A stretch of 64,000 bases of DNA from an uncultured Sulfitobacter sp. (GTDB lineage: Bacteria; Pseudomonadota; Alphaproteobacteria; Rhodobacterales; Rhodobacteraceae): positions 496,001-560,000 of the forward strand of contig CANLOQ010000003.1 of assembly GCA_947492925.1 (NCBI GenBank), read 5' to 3'. Within the stretch, counting starts at the first letter, position 1. Each line of letters opens with the position of its first letter. Both the position numbers and the translations under genes were made by a program. The notes below the pieces were generated by a model that was not told where the DNA came from, ran no database searches, and worked only from the letters and a program-made list of their open reading frames with translations. Below are positions 44,211 through 52,402 of the stretch, piece after piece.

Positions 44211-44405
44211 ATGGGCATCAACGACGAACGCGACATCGAGGCAAACCTTCAGATCGGGCCCACCGATGCAGGCATGGTGCGGCTTTTCGTCGAAGGCGCG
44301 GGGATCGAAATCCCGATGGATTTCACACCCGAAGAAGCCTACGAAATCGCCGAAGAGATCACCGCCGCCGCCAACCGCGTGTCGGGTGCCAAAAAGAACC
44401 GTTAA
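44211..44405 (+). CDS. Small conserved protein (DUF6324-like)
   Basis: 64 residues, acidic, with pattern MGINDERDIEANLQIGPTD... and MDFTPEEAYEIAEEITAAAN. I recall a Rhodobacteraceae family annotated DUF6324 with this profile. Function unknown. The stop overlaps that of the convergent mmcB homologue (TTAA). Confidence 0.72.
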   Translation: MGINDERDIEANLQIGPTDAGMVRLFVEGAGIEIPMDFTPEEAYEIAEEITAAANRVSGAKKNR

Positions 44406-44872
44406 TCCCAGTCGGGATGCAAATCGGGGTCGCGCAACAGATGCAGGCGCCTTGCGGCATGTGTCGCGAATTTCTGCACCATCACCTTGCGCCGTGCGGG
44501 GGCCAGCCGGGTTTCCGGCCCCATGCGGATGATCTCGCCCCCGTAGGCATCGCCAATGATCAGGCCCGTATCATCGGGCAGCAGTTCTGTCGGGAAATCC
44601 TGATCGACCGCCCAGAAAAATCGGTCCGCCCATTCCAGATAGCCCTGCCATTTATTGTCAGACGTGAAATCAGCGCGCGATGATTTGCACTCCACCACCC
44701 AAATCTCGCCCTTGGGGCCCAGCGCCATGATATCCACGCGCAAACCGCGCGCCGGCACCAGTTCTTCCACACAGACAAACCCGTGGCTGACCAGATGCCG
44801 CGCGACACCCCGCGCCAAAAGCTGCCCGGGCTGCATCGACGGGCTGGAAGGATTAAGATCAACGTAAGCCAT
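44402..44872 (-). CDS. MmcB-family DNA repair protein
   Basis: 156 residues, restriction-endonuclease-like fold. The core pattern is LLARGVARHLVSHGFVCVEELVPARGLRVDIMALGPKGEIWVVECKSSRADF, with the D...E.K nuclease-like residues, then KWQGYLEWADRFFWAV. MmcB takes part in mutagenic repair together with ImuB/DnaE2 in alphaproteobacteria. No ribosome site clearly decides the start; ATG at 44872 is preferred over 44890 and 44836. Confidence 0.9.
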   Translation of the reverse strand: MAYVDLNPSSPSMQPGQLLARGVARHLVSHGFVCVEELVPARGLRVDIMALGPKGEIWVVECKSSRADFTSDNKWQGYLEWADRFFWAVDQDFPTELLPDDTGLIIGDAYGGEIIRMGPETRLAPARRKVMVQKFATHAARRLHLLRDPDLHPDWD

Positions 44873-44982
44873 GCGGTAATTTATGAACATTTCGTGAACA
44901 TTAGGCAAGGGCTTTGACAACCAATGGTATTTCCCGCCCTTGCCCCTATCTTAGTCACCGATCACCGAGCGAGGGCAAAGCC

Positions 44983-46269
44983 ATGACCAAACCCGACCAG
45001 AACGCGCGCGGCGTGCGCTATGCGCAGGAACTCGAAGGGCATCTGAGCTGGCTCGATACCTTCACCGGCACCGCCCTAGGCGTACTGGCCACCGCATCGG
45101 GCATCTACACCTACCTTGGCGTGTCCTCCCTGCTCGACAGCAACGGCGCAATGTCCGCCTTCGCCGCGATTGCCTATTCCGTCGCGGTCTCTGTTGGCAT
45201 CTTTGTCTTCTGGTCCTACATGCTGCGCCTCTTTCCCGCTGTCCGTTCTGCCCGCGCCCGCACGGGTCTCTTGGGCGCTATGGCGCTTGGCTCTGTCGCC
45301 ATTGTTGCCATGTCCAGCTGGCTGAATGCCGCCGCTCTTGCCGGGTCAGCGGCCGTCGAACAACACCTCGCCCGCACCGTGCAGGACTATCAGTCTTCGC
45401 TTGAACGCGCCCACGAAATCGCTGTCTCCGCGCAGGGGCTTGAACGCGATGTCTCCCGCGTGCGGCAAAGCTTTGAGGACCTCAGCGAACAGGAAGCCAC
45501 CGGCAATCTTTCGGGCCTCGCCGGGCGCGGTGCTGTCTTTCGCGTGCTGCGCCAGAAATCCGCCGAGCTGAACTCGCTCGAAAACCAGATCGCCAGCCAG
45601 ACGCCACTGGTCGAACAGGCCTTTGCCGAGGGCAACCAGATCCTCAGCCGCATGCGCGCGCTCACGGTCGAACCCGGCCCGATCGAAGCCCGCTCGGTCG
45701 AGTTTTCCGAACAATCCGTGCGGCTTGCGGGTCTCATCACCCAACTGCGCCAGCTCTCTGTCGCCCCCCTTGTCGAACGCGCCGCTCAGGACCTCGCGGC
45801 TTCCGTCGTCCTGCCCGAACTTGACGCAAGCTCTGCCGAAAACCGCGGCGCACAAACCGCCACGATCACATCCGTCCTCGACGTTCTCGCCCAACGCGCC
45901 ACCACGCTGGAACGCGCAGCACAGGCGGTCATGTCCATGCCCCCGCCGACCGAGACAACCTATACCCCCATCTCCAGCGCCGATGCCGTGATCCTCTACG
46001 CGCGCAATTTCGTCCCGTCCTGGGCCGGTGCCATCGCGATTGATCTCTTGCCAGCCGTTCTGGTCTTCATCCTCGCCATCACCCAGGGGGCCATTCGCGC
46101 GGGCCGCAATGACGCCTCCGTCGCCGATACGCTGACGCTCGCCGAACTGCGCGCCGCTGCAACGGCAATGCGCGAGGTTGATCTGGCGATGAAGGGCACC
46201 GACACCCCCGACGCATCACCCGCAGCAAAAGAACCCGCCGCGCAGGTCACAGCGATCAAATCCTCATGA
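44983..46269 (+). CDS. Multi-pass membrane protein with central coiled coil, unknown
   Basis: 428 residues. Three membrane helices near the N-terminus (~29-51, 58-82, 95-119), a long helical segment (~120-330) with coiled-coil heptads (QDYQSSLERAHEIAVSAQGLERDVSRVRQSFEDL), then a fourth helix (~350-372) and a short cytoplasmic tail. GAGGG precedes the ATG. The stop overlaps the start of the ClpP-like gene. I do not recognise a family. The layout recalls stress- or envelope-related scaffold proteins. Confidence 0.78.
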   Translation: MTKPDQNARGVRYAQELEGHLSWLDTFTGTALGVLATASGIYTYLGVSSLLDSNGAMSAFAAIAYSVAVSVGIFVFWSYMLRLFPAVRSARARTGLLGAMALGSVAIVAMSSWLNAAALAGSAAVEQHLARTVQDYQSSLERAHEIAVSAQGLERDVSRVRQSFEDLSEQEATGNLSGLAGRGAVFRVLRQKSAELNSLENQIASQTPLVEQAFAEGNQILSRMRALTVEPGPIEARSVEFSEQSVRLAGLITQLRQLSVAPLVERAAQDLAASVVLPELDASSAENRGAQTATITSVLDVLAQRATTLERAAQAVMSMPPPTETTYTPISSADAVILYARNFVPSWAGAIAIDLLPAVLVFILAITQGAIRAGRNDASVADTLTLAELRAAATAMREVDLAMKGTDTPDASPAAKEPAAQVTAIKSS

Positions 46270-47021
46270 CCCCCGCGCGCCGCAATCCCATCGCCCGCGT
46301 CCTGTCGGGCATTCTCATTTTCCAGCTTCTGCTGGGCGGTCTGCTGTTCTGGGGCGATCTGCGCAACGGCCTGCGGATGCCCAGCTTCGGCCCCTCCGCC
46401 CCGTCGCTCACCGAACCCATCCGCCCCGGCGACCAGACCCGCCGCTACCGCGAGGACCGCGCGCCCGCCCCCGGTCAGCCCATGCCCAGCAGCCCCCTGC
46501 CCGACCGTCTGGTCCTGACCAGCATCGAGGCGGGTGAAAGTGTCCTGCTTGAAGGATCCATCGCCGCAGGTGACGGCACGCGCATGGCAGGCGAGATCGA
46601 AAAACTGTCGACCAAACCCACCCGCATCATCCTTAATTCCCCCGGTGGATCGGTATCGGATGCGCTGGAACTGGGCCGTTACCTGCGCGATCAGGGGTTT
46701 GAAACAGCCCTGCGCGACGGCGACATCTGCTATTCCGCCTGCCCTTACCTGCTGGCCTCCGGCACCACCCGCGACATCCCCGACGGCGGATCGGTCGGCG
46801 TGCACCAGCACTACTTCGGCCAGTCCACCCTTTTGCCCGCCTTCGTCGCGGTCGAGGATATCCAGCGCGGTCAGGGCGAAGTGATGGGCTACCTCGACGA
46901 TATGGGCATCGACCCGCTGGTCATGCGCCACGCGCTCGTGACCCCGCCCGATGAAATCTACGTACTGGTCCCCGCAGAACTGCGCGCCTACGGATTTATC
47001 ACCGATCCCACAGACAGTTGA
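46266..47021 (+). CDS. ClpP/SppA-like protein with N-terminal anchor
   Basis: 251 residues. An N-terminal hydrophobic segment (~13-31) would anchor it with the rest in the periplasm. The ClpP/crotonase core is clear: RIILNSPGGSVSDALELGRYLRDQG, the nucleophile region ICYSACPYLLASG (Ser in place of the ClpP serine) and VGVHQHYFGQ (His). It resembles the COG3904-type predicted periplasmic proteases. The start overlaps the preceding membrane gene by four bases, so they are one operon. Confidence 0.82.
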   Translation: MTPARRNPIARVLSGILIFQLLLGGLLFWGDLRNGLRMPSFGPSAPSLTEPIRPGDQTRRYREDRAPAPGQPMPSSPLPDRLVLTSIEAGESVLLEGSIAAGDGTRMAGEIEKLSTKPTRIILNSPGGSVSDALELGRYLRDQGFETALRDGDICYSACPYLLASGTTRDIPDGGSVGVHQHYFGQSTLLPAFVAVEDIQRGQGEVMGYLDDMGIDPLVMRHALVTPPDEIYVLVPAELRAYGFITDPTDS

Positions 47022-47079
47022 GCCTGCCCCCTTGTCGGCAGCCCCCTGCCAGACTACCTAAAGCGCGTGGCGGGTTCTG

Positions 47080-47235
47080 CCCTGTTCGTGAGACGTTACA
47101 TTCCAGTGGCCTTAAGCAAATCCGAGGGAGCTGGCTCTGTCCGAGCCCTGGTTCGGTTACCTGGCGCCCACCTGTATATACAGGTCCTCGGGAATAAAAA
47201 ACTGACCGGCAGCGGTGGTCCCGTCACACCTGATC
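47080..47235 (+). ncRNA. ssrS: Probable 6S RNA
   Basis: A 150-160 base non-coding segment. GTGAGACG (47089-47096) pairs with CGTCACAC (47222-47229) as an outer stem with one mismatch. Inside, CCGAGG/CCTCGG encloses two hairpins: GGCTC-TGTCC-GAGCC and CCTGT-ATAT-ACAGG. The sequence GCGCCCACCTG...CAGGT..TCGGGA resembles the 3' part of alphaproteobacterial 6S RNAs as I remember them. 6S RNA binds sigma-70 RNA polymerase in stationary phase. Exact ends and identity need a covariance search. Confidence 0.6.
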
Positions 47236-47287
47236 CCGCATCCCGCGCGGGATCAGTGGATCAAAAAACCTCAATGATTTAAATGAC

Positions 47288-47590
47288 CTAGCGTTGCCTG
47301 TCCAGGGCGCGCACGGCCACTGGCTCAACCCGCAAACCGTCGCCAGCACCGGGATCGTCGTCCCTGTCATCATCCGCCATCAACATGACGGCCACACCCG
47401 TCTGCACGCCTGCAAAGACAATCCCGTTCAGAACCCAGAAAACCACCAGCGCCATCAGCCCCACGTCAGAGGTGCTGATCAGATGCCACAGGTTCGCAAC
47501 ATTCAGATACAGCAAGGCCGCCACAAAAACGGCCGAGACGCCAAAGCCGATCAGGCAGTGCTTGGCATAGAATCGGAAAATCTCTGGCAT
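47288..47590 (-). CDS. Small two-pass membrane protein
   Basis: 100 residues with two membrane helices (~8-33, 41-68) and an acidic, Asp-rich C-terminal tail (ADDDRDDDPGAGDG). A double ATG (47593/47590) follows a G-rich ribosome site. It is convergent with the probable 6S RNA; in Rhodobacter sphaeroides I recall a salt-stress membrane-protein gene next to ssrS, and this could be its counterpart. No function is proven. Confidence 0.65.
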   Translation of the reverse strand: MPEIFRFYAKHCLIGFGVSAVFVAALLYLNVANLWHLISTSDVGLMALVVFWVLNGIVFAGVQTGVAVMLMADDDRDDDPGAGDGLRVEPVAVRALDRQR

Positions 47591-47649
47591 CATACACCCC
47601 CTTGAGACCCTCAAGTTAACACGGGCGGCGCGCAAATCAAAAAAACCGC

Positions 47650-48135
47650 TCAGAATGCCTCGGGCCGCGCCTCGCGCGCCATATGATCCAGCACCGCGTT
47701 CACAAAAGACGGCTCTTTGCCCTCGGGGAAGAACGCCCGCGCCACATCCACGTATTCCTTGATCACCACCTTGGGTGGTGTGCCGGTATCGCGCAACTCT
47801 GCCCCCGCCGCGCGGAACAGCGCGCGGATGGTTGGATCAATACGGGCAATCTTCCATTTGGCCACCAAAGCACGGTCCGTCATCTGGTCAATCGGGGCCT
47901 GATAATTCACCGCCGTCTCAAGCACCCGGGCAAAATGATCAATATCGCCATCCTGCAACTCATCCCCGTCATACACAGCACCAAAGCGGTGCTCCAGAAA
48001 CTCGTTGCGCACCCACTCCACCGTCTGTGACGAATGCTCCATCTGGAACAGCGCCTGCACGGCATAAAGCCGTGATGCGGTCTTCATCTTGCGTTTCTGG
48101 TTGCCCGACAGGCTAGTCCTTGGGCCCTCAGTCAT
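47650..48135 (-). CDS. nusB: Transcription antitermination factor NusB
   Basis: 161 residues. NusB binds boxA RNA with NusE during rRNA antitermination. The all-helical family pattern is present: ASRLYAVQALFQMEHSS, AVNYQAPIDQMTDRALVAKWKIARIDPTIRALFRAAGAEL, VVIKEYVDVARAFF and PSFVNAVLDHMA. It is last in the ribE-ribBX-ribH-nusB run and 24 bases after ribH, as in most bacteria. Confidence 0.96.
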   Translation of the reverse strand: MTEGPRTSLSGNQKRKMKTASRLYAVQALFQMEHSSQTVEWVRNEFLEHRFGAVYDGDELQDGDIDHFARVLETAVNYQAPIDQMTDRALVAKWKIARIDPTIRALFRAAGAELRDTGTPPKVVIKEYVDVARAFFPEGKEPSFVNAVLDHMAREARPEAF

Positions 48136-48159
48136 TGGTCAAAACTCATGGATGCGCTC

Positions 48160-48711
48160 TCATGCGGTTGTGGTGCCACCGGCGTCACCGGCCATCAGCG
48201 TGTCTTCGCCGCGCGGCATAAAGCCGATGCCCTTGCTGGTTCCGGCCCACTTACGGGCGAGCGCGATCAGATGCAAGGCTGCCGCCGCTGCCCCGCCGCC
48301 TTTGTTCTGGCCATCCGGGTCTGCACGCACCTCGGCCTGTTTCTTGTTCTCTACCGTCAGAATGCCATTGCCGATGCACAGGCCCGACAGCCCCAGCATC
48401 TGCAACGCGCGGCTGCTGTCATTGCACACGGTCTCGTAATGCGTTGTCTCACCCCGGATCACACAGCCCAGCGCCACGTATCCGTCAAAGTTGCTGGCGC
48501 GGTCACTGATCCCGATGGCGGTGGGAATTTCCAGCGCACCGGGCATTTCAACCACCTCATAGGTGGCACCCGCCGCTTTCAGCTCCGCCTTGGCCCCTTG
48601 CAAAAGCCCCGCCGCGATATCGTTGTAATAGGGCGATACCACAATCAACACCTTCACCGGCTTGTCAAAGGTCGGTCGGTCCAGAACCGTATGCTTCTCT
48701 GAGGATGCCAT
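48160..48711 (-). CDS. ribH: 6,7-dimethyl-8-ribityllumazine synthase
   Basis: 183 residues. Lumazine synthase condenses ArP with 3,4-dihydroxybutanone phosphate. Family elements are VVSPYYNDIAAGLLQGA, EVVEMPGALEIPTA, the catalytic-His region GCVIRGETTHYETV and GLCIGNGILTVENKKQAEVRA. The C-terminus is slightly extended and Gly/Thr-rich. It lies 3 bases after the ribBX stop. Confidence 0.97.
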   Translation of the reverse strand: MASSEKHTVLDRPTFDKPVKVLIVVSPYYNDIAAGLLQGAKAELKAAGATYEVVEMPGALEIPTAIGISDRASNFDGYVALGCVIRGETTHYETVCNDSSRALQMLGLSGLCIGNGILTVENKKQAEVRADPDGQNKGGGAAAAALHLIALARKWAGTSKGIGFMPRGEDTLMAGDAGGTTTA

Positions 48712-48714
48712 GTC

Positions 48715-49839
48715 TTACCCTTCCGTAATCGGTTTTGTGCCCACAATCTCAATCTGATAGGCATCAAGCCCCAGATACCGCGTCTGCGGATTGTCCGTCA
48801 GCAGCACCAGCTTGTTGATCCCCAGCGTCGAAATCATCTGCGCGCCCAGCCCGGTGTTTTTGACCGTGCGCGGCCCTTCCTCATCCTCGGCATCCAGCTT
48901 GAGCCTTGGATAGGGATCGCGAAACAGCACGACCGCGCCGCGTCCCTCGTCCGCGATGATCTGCATCGCGCGGGGCAGTTCATCCGCCGGGCTTGGCCCC
49001 AAGCCCAGAATATCCTCCAGTGCATTGATCGCATGGGTACGCACCAGCACCGGCGCATCGCTGGTGATGTCTCCCTTGGTCAGCACCACGTGGTCTGTGC
49101 CGGTGATCTGATCGGCAAACACCCGCATTTGCCAGTCCCCGCCGTAGGCCGAGGTCACCGTGCGGTTGTCCCGTTCCACCAGCAGGTTGTCGTGCTTTTG
49201 ACGGTAGGCAATCAGATCGCTGATGGTCCCGATCTTCAGCCCATGTGCGGCACCGAATTCCACCAGATCAGGCAGCCGCGCCATCCTGCCGTCGTCCTTC
49301 ATGATCTCACAGATCACGCCCGACGGATGCAACCCGGCCAGACGGCTGATGTCCACCGCAGCTTCGGTATGGCCTGCGCGCACCAGCACTCCACCATCGC
49401 GCGCGCGCAGCGGAAAGACATGACCCGGCGTGGCGATGTCCGCCGCCCCCGCCTGTTCACTGATCGCAACGGCCACGGTCAACGCCCGGTCGGCGGCCGA
49501 AATCCCGGTGGTCACCCCCTCGCGCGCCTCGATGCTGACGGTAAAAGCGGTCTCATGACGTGACGAATTGTGCATCGCCATCATCGGCAGTTCCAGCGTT
49601 CGGATACGCTCGGCGGTCATTGGCAGACAGATCAGACCGCGCCCATGCGTCGCCATAAAGTTGATCGCATCCGCATCGGCAAACTGCGCGGGGATCACCA
49701 GATCGCCCTCGTTCTCCCGGTCCTCGTGATCCACCAGAATAAACATGCGGCCTGCGGCGGCCTCGGCAATGATCTCTTCAATCGGAGATATCGCGGCGGA
49801 AAGGCCTTCCTCAACCGGGCCGGGTGTTTCGAAATTCAT
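48715..49839 (-). CDS. ribB: 3,4-dihydroxy-2-butanone 4-phosphate synthase with degenerate cyclohydrolase-II-like domain
   Basis: 374 residues. The N-terminal half is a normal RibB: MFILVDHEDRENEGDLVIPA, HNSSRHETAFTVSIEAREGVTTG, GHVFPLRARDGGVLVRAGHTEAAVD. The C-terminal half has the GTP cyclohydrolase II outline but lacks its zinc cysteines: where RibA has a Cys-x10-Cys-x-Cys site, this protein has THAINALEDILGLGPSPADE. The RQEGRG catalytic segment is also altered (FRDPYPRL). It is therefore RibBX-like: RibB active, RibA activity probably absent. A separate ribA would have to exist elsewhere. Confidence 0.92.
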   Translation of the reverse strand: MNFETPGPVEEGLSAAISPIEEIIAEAAAGRMFILVDHEDRENEGDLVIPAQFADADAINFMATHGRGLICLPMTAERIRTLELPMMAMHNSSRHETAFTVSIEAREGVTTGISAADRALTVAVAISEQAGAADIATPGHVFPLRARDGGVLVRAGHTEAAVDISRLAGLHPSGVICEIMKDDGRMARLPDLVEFGAAHGLKIGTISDLIAYRQKHDNLLVERDNRTVTSAYGGDWQMRVFADQITGTDHVVLTKGDITSDAPVLVRTHAINALEDILGLGPSPADELPRAMQIIADEGRGAVVLFRDPYPRLKLDAEDEEGPRTVKNTGLGAQMISTLGINKLVLLTDNPQTRYLGLDAYQIEIVGTKPITEG

Positions 49840-50044
49840 GTCCTGTCCTCATGCATGTCCTGCGCTTCACATAGCCCAAGCCTTACACCTTGACCAGCAA
49901 TGCCCGCCCCTGCCCCGGTCACCTGCACGGCCCCTGTTGGGGGCACGGCCGTTCCTTTTGCCACAATACGCATGCGGCTCACCAAAATAGACGCGCCGCC
50001 GGGTCCTGCGTCCAACCCGTTCCTTCAGCTGCCCCGCCCCCTTG

Positions 50045-50266
50045 TCACTCCTGCGTCCACGGAGCCACGGCGCGTGCGGCCTCTTCAGCCGCCTTCCGGG
50101 TATCAAACCGTGCCGCCCCGGGATAGCCCAGATGACGCCAGCCGCTTGCGTCCTCGGGGTCGCGGCGGCACAGCGTATAGCCAAAGCTGCCGTCATCATG
50201 GGCAAGTATGTCCACACAATGCAGCCCGGATGCGTCCTCCCAGGACGCCAGCACAAGCGGCTTCAC
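50045..50266 (-). CDS. Small hypothetical protein between ribE and ribB
   Basis: 73 residues, soluble, with aromatic- and Gly-rich beta-like segments (GFGYTL-type, DASGWRHLGYPGAARFDTRKAAEEAA). The GTG start overlaps the ribE stop by four bases, so it is translated with ribE. No family is recognised. Its place in the operon suggests conservation within the group; a flavin link is only an inference from position. Between it and ribB lie 205 bases without a gene. Confidence 0.6.
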   Translation of the reverse strand: MKPLVLASWEDASGLHCVDILAHDDGSFGYTLCRRDPEDASGWRHLGYPGAARFDTRKAAEEAARAVAPWTQE

Positions 50267-50850
50267 GACATTTCAGCCAAACGCGCCACGTAGCGGGCCA
50301 ATGTGTCAATCTCAAGATTGATCCGGTCGCCGACCTTCACATCGCCCCATGTGGTCACCTCTTTGGTGTGGGGAATGAAATTGATGCCGAAATCAGAGCC
50401 CGCAACCTCGTTCACCGTCAGCGATGTGCCGTTCAGCGCCACCGATCCTTTGGGCGCGATGAACCGGGCCAGATCCTCGGGCGCGCGCAGGGTCACGCGC
50501 GTGCTGTCACCCTCATCGGCCATCGCCACCACCTCGGCCACGCCGTCCACGTGCCCCGATACAATGTGCCCGCCCAATTCGTCACCGACCTTCAGCGCGC
50601 GCTCAAGGTTCAACCGCCTGCCAACCTCCCACTGCGCAAGGTTGGTTTTGTCTACCGTCTCCGCGCTGATCTGGACCTCGTACCAATCTGCCCCCAGCGC
50701 CACGACCGTCAGGCACACGCCGTCGCTGGCGATAGAGGCACCCATGTCGATGCTGCCCGTGTCGTATCCGGTCGCGATCCGTGCGCGCAGGTCGCCCGCC
50801 TGATCCAGTTTGGTTACGGTGCCGATGTCGGTGATTATCCCCGTGAACAT
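50263..50850 (-). CDS. ribE: Riboflavin synthase, alpha chain
   Basis: 195 residues, two lumazine-binding domains. It dismutates two lumazines to riboflavin. The N-terminus MFTGIITDIGTV is diagnostic; DGVCLTVVAL and GSVALNGTSLTVNEV mark the two halves; HIVSGHVDGVAEV lies between. The ATG at 50850 gives this start, and the frame runs open upstream without support. No FMN riboswitch signature is seen upstream. Confidence 0.97.
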   Translation of the reverse strand: MFTGIITDIGTVTKLDQAGDLRARIATGYDTGSIDMGASIASDGVCLTVVALGADWYEVQISAETVDKTNLAQWEVGRRLNLERALKVGDELGGHIVSGHVDGVAEVVAMADEGDSTRVTLRAPEDLARFIAPKGSVALNGTSLTVNEVAGSDFGINFIPHTKEVTTWGDVKVGDRINLEIDTLARYVARLAEMS

Positions 50851-50994
50851 GACTGTCCTTTCGCTTACATTCCGTCTTGACGTACCGCCCGTGCTCAGCC
50901 CTGACAAGGGCCACACTGCACCACCGGCGCGCGCGCCATACTTTCGCCCGCATTGCGTGCGACAAACCCGCAACCGCGCACAAAAGGAACCCAC

Positions 50995-52287
50995 ATGCCC
51001 CCCACGCGACCCGACAACCGGGTTTTCCTGTTTCTGCAAGGGCCACACGGGCCCTTCTTTCACCGGTTGGGCAAAATGCTGCGCCTGACGGGCGCACAGG
51101 TGTGGCGTGTTGGGTTCAATGCGGGCGACCGGGCGTTCTGGTTTCATCCGCGCAGCTATATTCCCTTCCGCGGCACCGCCGCAGACTGGCCCGCAGCCTT
51201 TGCTGCGCTTGTTGCCGAAAAACGCGTGACTGACATCGTGCTTTATGGCGACACACGCCCGATCCACGCCGAAGCAGTGGCCGAGGCGAAACGTCAGGGC
51301 ATCACCGTACATGTCTTTGAAGAAGGCTACATGCGCCCCTATTGGGTCACATACGAAAGAGGTGGTGCCAACGGGAATTCGCGGCTGATGGACATGACGA
51401 TCCCCCAGATGCAAACCGCACTGGCACAATCGGATATGGAGGCCCCCCTGCCGCCCGGTCACTGGGGCGATATGCGCCAACATATCTTTTATGGCGCGCT
51501 CTATCATTGGTTCGTCATGTTCCGGAACGGGGATTACCGCAATTTCCGCCCTCACCGCAGCCTGCCCGTGACCAAGGAATTCGCGCTCTACGTCAAGCGC
51601 CTGCTGCTGATGCCCCTGCTGGCGGCAGACCGGCTTTTGGCCACTGTCCGCATTCGTTTGGGCGGATTTCCTTACCATCTGGCGCTGCTGCAACTTGAAC
51701 ACGACAGTTCATTCCAGATGCATTCACCCTTCGATACGATGTCGGATTTTCTTGAGACGGTGATCAAGGGGTTCGCCAGTGGCGCGCCCAAACATCACCA
51801 CCTTGTCGTCAAGGCCCACCCGCTTGAGGATGGCCGGGTGCCCGTGCGCCGCGACCTCAGACGGCTTGCCCGCGCCTACGGCGTGGCCGACCGCGTCCAT
51901 TACGTGCGCGGCGGCAAGCTGGCGCAATTGCTCAACGACGCGCGCAGCGCCGTCACGGTCAACTCAACCGCCGGGCAGCAAGTGCTGTGGCGCGGTATTC
52001 CGCTCAAGGTGTTTGGCCGCGCGGTTTATGCCCAGCCCGAATTTGTCTCCGCTCAGCCCTTGGCTGACTTCTTTGCCGGTGCCACCCGCCCCGATAACAA
52101 AGCCTACAAGGATTACCGCCGCTATCTGCTTGAAACCTCACAGATACCGGGCGGTTTTTATGCCGCACGCGGGCGCCGCCAACTGCTGCGTCAGGTCGTG
52201 GATATGATGCTGTCCCCCGAAGACCCCTACGATGCGCTTCAATCCGGCACCGCGGCCCCTCGGCAACAGTTGCGCCTTGTCACCTGA
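50995..52287 (+). CDS. kpsS: Capsular polysaccharide biosynthesis/export protein KpsS
   Basis: 430 residues of the CapB/KpsS beta-Kdo transferase family: FLFLQGPHGPFFHRLGKMLR, FYGDTRPIHAEAVA-type segment, VHVFEEGYMRPYWVTYERGG, FALLQLEHDSSF-like and VKAHPLEDGR, then TVNSTAGQQVLWRGIPLKVFG, the nucleotide-sugar site. KpsS and KpsC build the poly-Kdo linker of group 2 capsules on a lipid. AAGGA precedes the ATG. It is the first of three plus-strand capsule genes lying between ribE and ribD. Confidence 0.9.
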   Translation: MPPTRPDNRVFLFLQGPHGPFFHRLGKMLRLTGAQVWRVGFNAGDRAFWFHPRSYIPFRGTAADWPAAFAALVAEKRVTDIVLYGDTRPIHAEAVAEAKRQGITVHVFEEGYMRPYWVTYERGGANGNSRLMDMTIPQMQTALAQSDMEAPLPPGHWGDMRQHIFYGALYHWFVMFRNGDYRNFRPHRSLPVTKEFALYVKRLLLMPLLAADRLLATVRIRLGGFPYHLALLQLEHDSSFQMHSPFDTMSDFLETVIKGFASGAPKHHHLVVKAHPLEDGRVPVRRDLRRLARAYGVADRVHYVRGGKLAQLLNDARSAVTVNSTAGQQVLWRGIPLKVFGRAVYAQPEFVSAQPLADFFAGATRPDNKAYKDYRRYLLETSQIPGGFYAARGRRQLLRQVVDMMLSPEDPYDALQSGTAAPRQQLRLVT

Positions 52288-52335
52288 CCTAAGCCCCTCG
52301 CGCCACTGGATTTTTGAAAACTCCTGAAGTATCGT

Positions 52336-52368
52336 GAAATTAATTACGTCGGAAAACCGACGAATTTC
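52336..52368 (+). promoter_or_regulatory. Hairpin in the leader of the polysaccharide export gene
   Basis: CGTCGG-AAAA-CCGACG is a perfect hairpin, extended by GAAATT/AATTTC with an AATTA bulge. It lies about 35 bases before the GTG start. No T-run follows, so it is not a terminator. A weak TTGAAA (52314) lies upstream. A regulatory or stabilising role is inferred. Confidence 0.4.
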
Positions 52369-52402
52369 GAGGCAGAGTTGAACAGGTCGAGGAGACCGGG
52401 CA

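Noticed and set aside
47231-47256. TGATCCCGC/GCGGGATCA inverted repeat as a terminator
   Set aside because: It is followed by GTGGATC, not a T run, so it was not called as a terminator.
47067-47282. 71-codon frame over the 6S candidate
   Set aside because: No ribosome site or domain; the segment shows RNA-like pairing instead.
50851-50994. Possible FMN riboswitch before ribE
   Set aside because: The RFN core sequence (AGGGGCG...CCACCGGCGGT type) is absent.
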